Below, one piece after another: positions 59,801 to 64,000 of a stretch of DNA of 64,000 nucleotides (its first letter is position 1; every line of letters begins with the position of its first letter). The notes below the pieces were generated by a model. The model worked only from the letters and a program-made list of their open reading frames with translations. It was not told the DNA's origin and searched no databases. This DNA is from Brachypodius melanocephalos (lineage: Eukaryota; Chordata; Aves; Passeriformes; Pycnonotidae): NCBI GenBank assembly GCA_013398615.1, contig VZSR01001685.1, forward strand, positions 30,219,556 through 30,283,555, in the 5' to 3' direction. Made by a program: the position numbers and the translations under genes.

Positions 59801-61099
59801 AGCCTGCTTGGAAAGAGGAAGGTTGAGATGACTAGTATTGATTAGCAGCTTCTTTAATCCTATAATTTCTACCTAAGTCTGGTGAATGGTGCTGCATCTG
59901 TGTCTGGAGGTTCTACTGTAGGAAAGAGGCAAAAAGCTGGTATGTCATTTCTTTCTAGTGCAGCTAACAAGCAATTTGCAAGTTCCCATATGAAGCTATT
60001 TTGGGAATGAGAAATTCCTTTAACACAAAAATCTACTCTGAGGGTGAAAAACCTGTAATAACAGGGGCTTGGTCCCACGAGAATCAGTAAAGAAAATATG
60101 TAAACAATCCAAGAATAGATAGATTTGATGGACAAGTAAAATACCTTTTACTAACCAATAGAATAATTAACAAGAAAACTATTAACCAATTAAAGTTGCC
60201 CACAAGGTTTGTAAAAACTGTATAAAAGACAGCATGCTGCCATAATAAAGAGAGCCTTCTGAAGTTTTACCATGTCATTCTGTGTGTCATGGCCATCTCA
60301 ACAGTGACAATCTACTTTCATCAGCCAAAGGCAGTAAAAATCCAAACCTCCCCAAGTGTTCCTGTTCTTTGATTTTGTCAGTGCTACACTAGTGTGTGTG
60401 TACATGTGCCTGTGTGCATGGACACTTCATGATTAGAGGGTGACAGTCTCTATTTCTTGTGCCAGCTGGTGTGCAGAGTTGGTGGGCTGGGAGGAGGTGC
60501 TCAGAGGGTAACCTTAAAGACACAGTGAGACATGATATTTGGCAAAAATGACATGGCAGAGATTTATTGGAACATAGTGGCTGTTGGATACAGGATGCCT
60601 GGTTTGAGTGAACATTTGTTGTATGTGTCTTGTGCATAGCTGAGTCTTACCTGGGAATAATTAAGTATATACATACTGCATGTGGCCTTATTTAAAGGTG
60701 GATTCAAGGTACATGAAGGGGTCCTGAGAACTGCTATTGGGCTATGATGCAGCAAAAGTAGCTGAATACTTTGTTCTGTGTTTTCCTGGTGCATCCTTTT
60801 TGAATTTAAAAGATGAAGATGAGGACAATTCAAGCAGAGTTCTCTTTCATAAGAATGAGGGTGCTTTCAGCAATTTAAACTTCTTTTCCAATGCATTGCA
60901 GGGCCTGCCCACTGGAAGGAGGTTTTTCCTGTCGCTAATGGAGACCGTCAGTCACCCATCGACATCAAAACTGAGGAAACCAAGTATGATCCCTCCCTCC
61001 GTCCTCTAAATCCCAGTTATGATCCAGCTTCTGCTAAAATCATCCTTAACAACGGGCACTCCACCAGTGTGGAGTTTGATGACACTGTCAACAAATCAG
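53853..61099 (+). CDS. CA13: CA13, carbonic anhydrase 13, first two coding exons (partial gene)
   Basis: Exon 1 is 53853-53883 (MLHWGYDEHN plus one base) and exon 2 is 60902-61099 (198 bases, the usual size for this family). Together they encode the first 76 residues: GPAHWKEVFP, then GDRQSPIDIKT, then YDPSLRPLNPSYDPASAK, then NNGHSTSVEFDDTVNKS. This fits human CA13 (WGYREHNGPIHWKEFFP; FDDTENKS) better than CA2 or CA3. Carbonic anhydrases are cytosolic zinc enzymes that interconvert CO2 and bicarbonate; the zinc histidines lie on later exons, outside this window. The N terminus is a few residues shorter than in human. Position after RBIS agrees with human 8q21. Confidence 0.9.
55490..56500 (-). 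mobile_element. Solo LTR (endogenous retrovirus type), copy 2
   Basis: About 1.0 kb, minus oriented. Read on the minus strand it starts near 56500 with tgtgtgacaagatactgg. Its 3' part near 55690-55600 has the tail (aggttctccaagttgagtc) shared with copy 1. The middle holds several similar blocks (ctccagtgtgcggtccctca, ctgctccacactgggttccc, ctgctccagcttgggcttcc). No retroviral genes accompany it. Confidence 0.65.
56788..56826 (-). repeat. CR1 tail fragment
   Basis: aatcacagaatgagtaaggttggaagcgacc is, in reverse, the last CR1 bases; only about 40 bases remain. Confidence 0.5.
56976..57045 (-). repeat. CR1 3'-end fragment
   Basis: It starts with the CR1 terminal repeat in reverse (atagaatcatagaatc), followed by a diverged tail. 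Confidence 0.65.
60050..60305 (+). mobile_element. Candidate LTR with TATA box and poly(A) signal
   Basis: TATAAAAG at 60221-60228, preceded by CCAAT-like boxes near 60156 and 60185, and followed by AATAAA at 60244-60249. This close TATA/poly(A) spacing is typical of avian LTRs. The 3' limit could be the CA near 60300. Ends are uncertain and no coding part is seen. It lies about 600 bases before CA13 exon 2. Confidence 0.45.
60394..60421. repeat. Short GT-rich repeat
   Basis: gtgtgtgtgt followed by interrupted GT units in CA13 intron 1. Confidence 0.5.
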
Positions 61100-63729
61100 G
61101 TTTGTTCCTTTACTCTTGCATTGTAACTTCCTCCACCAATTCCTACATAGAATGCCTATGGCCTGGGCACATCTCATTGCTTATAAACAGTACGGCTTTG
61201 CTCCTCTGGATGAGAAATTCCTTTTTCCCTGTCTTTCAGCATGATACAGTGTGGGAACATATTTGGACACAAGTTCGAGGTTGTGTTTGTCAGAAAGTGC
61301 TGGGATTCCCTACTCAAAGGAGTGGTTTGATCCACCCCTACCAGCTGGATATTGCCAACCCCTGTTTGAACAGTGTTGTGTACGATTTTTCAAATGCTGC
61401 TCTCTCTCTCACTGCAGATGAATCCTTTATGTCTCATTACAGGTTCATTCCAACCGAATCGCTCAAATCTCTTATCCGAATTTAGCTGGAGGTTTGATTA
61501 TATGTTTTTCCCCTTTTTGCAACCTGTACTCGAACTTCTTATGTCAAGTAAAAGCCAATACAGAACATGTGAAATAGATCCCAAGTAATCCCTTTTCTTC
61601 TCTGAAAAGTATTATTGCTCCAGTCTTTTCGGGGAGTATGTAGCTTCCCTTTTTTTGCAAACAAGAATTCTTATTTAGAAGTTCACTGATTTATCATACT
61701 CTTTGTAATGTTAGTGCCTTCATCTTTGAAACCTTCTCTTGGATTTTGGACAAGCTAGCATTCCTCCCCTTGAAGCTGTAGTAGTGCAGAATCTTCAAGC
61801 AATAAAATAATTTGGTGGCTGTGTGAGGCTTAGCTGAGGATCCAAGACCATATGATGCTTTCACAAGTGTCAAAGCTAGAGAGAGACTAATTTTTGATGA
61901 CCCATTAGTCCTGAGAACTTACTAGCTCATAGTGGCAAGAGGGAGAGACATAGATGGAGACACCATCATGTTTTTGCTTCCTGAACACTCTTAGTTTTAA
62001 ACTTTGTCAATATTGGATGTTGCCTGAAAGCCAGCAGCTGACCATCGATGATTGGTCTGACCTCGTGTCAGATGCCACGGAACTTCCCAGAATTAATTTC
62101 TGCTTCGAGCCTAGTAGATGCTGGTGAACTAAAGCACATGTCTTAGGAAAATAAACAATCTTGATTTCAAATTTTCCAGCGATGGTGAACCTACCACAGC
62201 CTTTGGTAAGTTGTTCTAATTGTTAATTACCCTCACACTTTAAAAGAAAAAAAGTGATGAATGTGAACACACCAAGAACCTCTTCCACTCTCTTAACTCC
62301 ATCCATGAAGTGACAGGGCCTAAACACAACATTCCTCTAGGCTTCCTCTGGTACCAAAGCAACAGTAATGTGATCCTCCTCTTACTGCTTTCCTCAGGCC
62401 ATATCTCCAAGGATATAGTTCATATCATGGCAAAGCACTGACAGATGTTGATCAGACAATTAACAGGTGGAATCCCCAGTCTCCTTCAGTAGACTCCATG
62501 TCTTCTATGCATGGACTAGATTCTTCAGTCCACAACCATAAACTGAGTAACGTAATTCACTATTTTCCATAGTATTTGTCACTGACAAACTTTATTGGTA
62601 TTGTTTTTTGTTTTCTTTCAGGTCATTGCTCAAAAAATACTGAATTTTCTAAGCCCCAAATTTGGCTTCTGGGGCACCTCTGTGAAGTAAGAACTCCTGC
62701 CATGTGTTGGTTTCATGAAAAAAAGTCAAATTAATTGGTACTAAATACATTAGCATCTTCTAATGCATTATTAACTGACTCCCATATGAACTATTTCCTC
62801 ACTTTGGTCAGCATTGGAACTGGGCTGTCAAGTCTGTAGCTGTTTGTGTAAGTCTGTTTATGCACTTTGGTACCACATTATCTCCATTCTTTGAAATTGT
62901 TCTATTGATCTTCCAGCATTTTACAAAATTTGAGATACTGATATTTGTCTTAAAAACTTCTGGCTACCCTCTTCCTTAATTACTGTTGGAATGAAAGGGT
63001 TTTACCATCACTGTGTGATGTGGCACAAATACATCAAAAGGTCATTTTCCACACTTTTCAGCATAAGTATTTCATGGTGGTGCATTTCTACATAATAGTT
63101 TTTCCTCAGCCAGTTAGAACACCAATCTTTACACTTTTCTATTGTCATTTGCATCCAAGTTTATAGACCTTAAAAGAAGGAATTTAAAAGTTCCACTGCC
63201 TCGTCTGCTTTGTTTGATAAGTTTATAGGCTGCGTAAATGCATGCTTTTGAGTTGAAGCTTTAAGGAAGTTAAATATTTTTTCCCAGAATAAACAGTCCC
63301 AGTTCCTTTTCATTATCCAAGTTATTTGTGTTAGTAAATAGGCAACTTAAAAATTCTTTTTTCATCTTTATTTGATGTATTTTGTTCCTAAGAAAGTTTG
63401 TGTTTCGGACTAAACCTAGAAGAGAGAAAAAAATTGCTCGTCATCCCTATTGCTCTTAATTTAACAAACACAATTTAAATCTCCTCTCATTTCCCCTTAA
63501 AATTTCTATAATGAGCCAGTAAACTATTCCAGACTAATTCCCAAACACTCAGAGGACATATGGAGCTGGGAGAGTGGAGTGATTTGTTTTGCTATGGATA
63601 AGGAATCTTTTTGAGTGTAATTCACATTCAAGGCTCTGTGAAGAGATATTTTGATTCTAAGTCTGACAAGAAAATTATGAGCAATTGCAAAAGCAAAATA
63701 ATGAAAAGCTCATCCATATGCATGAATTA
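61100..63729 (+). other. CA13 intron 2 (partial)
   Basis: I looked for the next carbonic anhydrase exon (family pattern GGPL..YRL..HLHWG) and did not find it. The section near 62150-62250 resembles an old CR1/L3-type LINE in reverse; the part near 62800-62950 might also be old LINE sequence, but too weak to call. Confidence 0.5.
62150..62250 (-). repeat. Old CR1/L3-like LINE remnant
   Basis: agcgatggtgaacctaccac and ttgttctaattgttaattac follow the pattern of amniote CR1/L3 3' regions in reverse. Strongly diverged. Confidence 0.4.
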
Positions 63730-64000
63730 GAACAGAATAGAAATAGAATAGAATAAGAGTAGACTCAGTTGGAAGGGAACTGCAGCGATCATCTTGTCCA
63801 ACTACCTAAGCAGTTCAGGACTAACCAAAAGTTAAAGAACGTTGTTAAGGGCATTGTCCAAATGCCTCTTCAACTTTGATAAGCCTGGGGCTTTGACAGC
63901 CTCTCTAGGAAGCTTGTCCGTGTTTGACCACCATGGGGTAAAGAAATGCTTCCTAGCATCTAGTTTAAATCTTCCCTGGCACAGCTTTGAGCCTTTTGAA
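63730..64000 (-). repeat. CR1 LINE 3' part, runs off the window
   Basis: It begins with the CR1 end repeat in reverse (aatagaatagaataag) and continues with the usual blocks (cagttggaagggaactgc, catcttgtccaactacct, ggggtaaagaaatgcttcct). The copy continues past the window end. Confidence 0.85.

Larger units (their letters stand above)
53884..60901 (+). other. CA13 intron 1
   Basis: A 7.0 kb intron with one LTR copy (55490-56500), CR1 tails near 56790 and 56975, and an LTR-like segment near 60050. The stretch 57050-59900 is AT-rich and shows no recognisable gene; a 130-codon open frame at 59231-59623 matches nothing I know. Confidence 0.6.

Noticed and set aside
61100..64000. CA13 exon 3
   Set aside because: The expected zinc-site exon pattern was not found; intron 2 runs past the end of the window.
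1..64000. CRISPR arrays, phage, operons or retroviral coding genes
   Set aside because: None seen. The window is vertebrate, and the retrovirus-related pieces are LTRs without genes.

Overview
This is a 64 kb piece of a bird genome, most likely a songbird. The evidence is many CR1 LINE copies, LTR fragments of types common in passerines, a tRNA-derived SINE with a CR1-like tail (the design of the zebra finch SINE TguSINE1), and genes with vertebrate exon structure. The gene order LRRCC1 - E2F5 - RBIS - CA13 matches human 8q21. Gene names rest on translated similarity to the human proteins as I remember them; no search was run. One 100-base run of N (31758-31857) marks an assembly gap.

Layout. 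(1) 975-7261, minus strand: SLC7A13, a 12-helix amino-acid transporter, four coding exons, 488 residues, intact. (2) 7262-10425: intergenic, with CR1 and LTR-like sequence, then a G-rich minisatellite running into the CpG-rich promoter of LRRCC1. (3) 10426-29231, plus strand: LRRCC1, a centrosome/centriole protein, all 19 coding exons found, 1031 residues. (4) 29232-32742: intergenic, with a CR1, the assembly gap and the E2F5 CpG island. (5) 32743-46988, plus: E2F5, nine coding exons, 372 residues. It includes a U12-type AT-AC intron and a 192-bp exon that the human 346-residue protein lacks. (6) 47653-52857, minus: RBIS, three exons, 101 residues, tail-to-tail with E2F5. (7) 52858-53852: a CpG island holding a head-to-head promoter region for RBIS and CA13, with a CRE and two G-rich tandem repeats. 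(8) 53853 to the window end, plus: CA13, first two coding exons only; the rest lies beyond the window.

These genes are neighbours, not a pathway. They cover transport (SLC7A13), centriole structure (LRRCC1), cell-cycle transcription (E2F5), 60S ribosome assembly (RBIS) and CO2/bicarbonate chemistry (CA13). I found no CRISPR array, operon or novel multi-gene system. The most interesting points are gene-structure features (U12 intron, extra E2F5 exon, shared 3' ends) and the quadruplex-prone repeats between RBIS and CA13.
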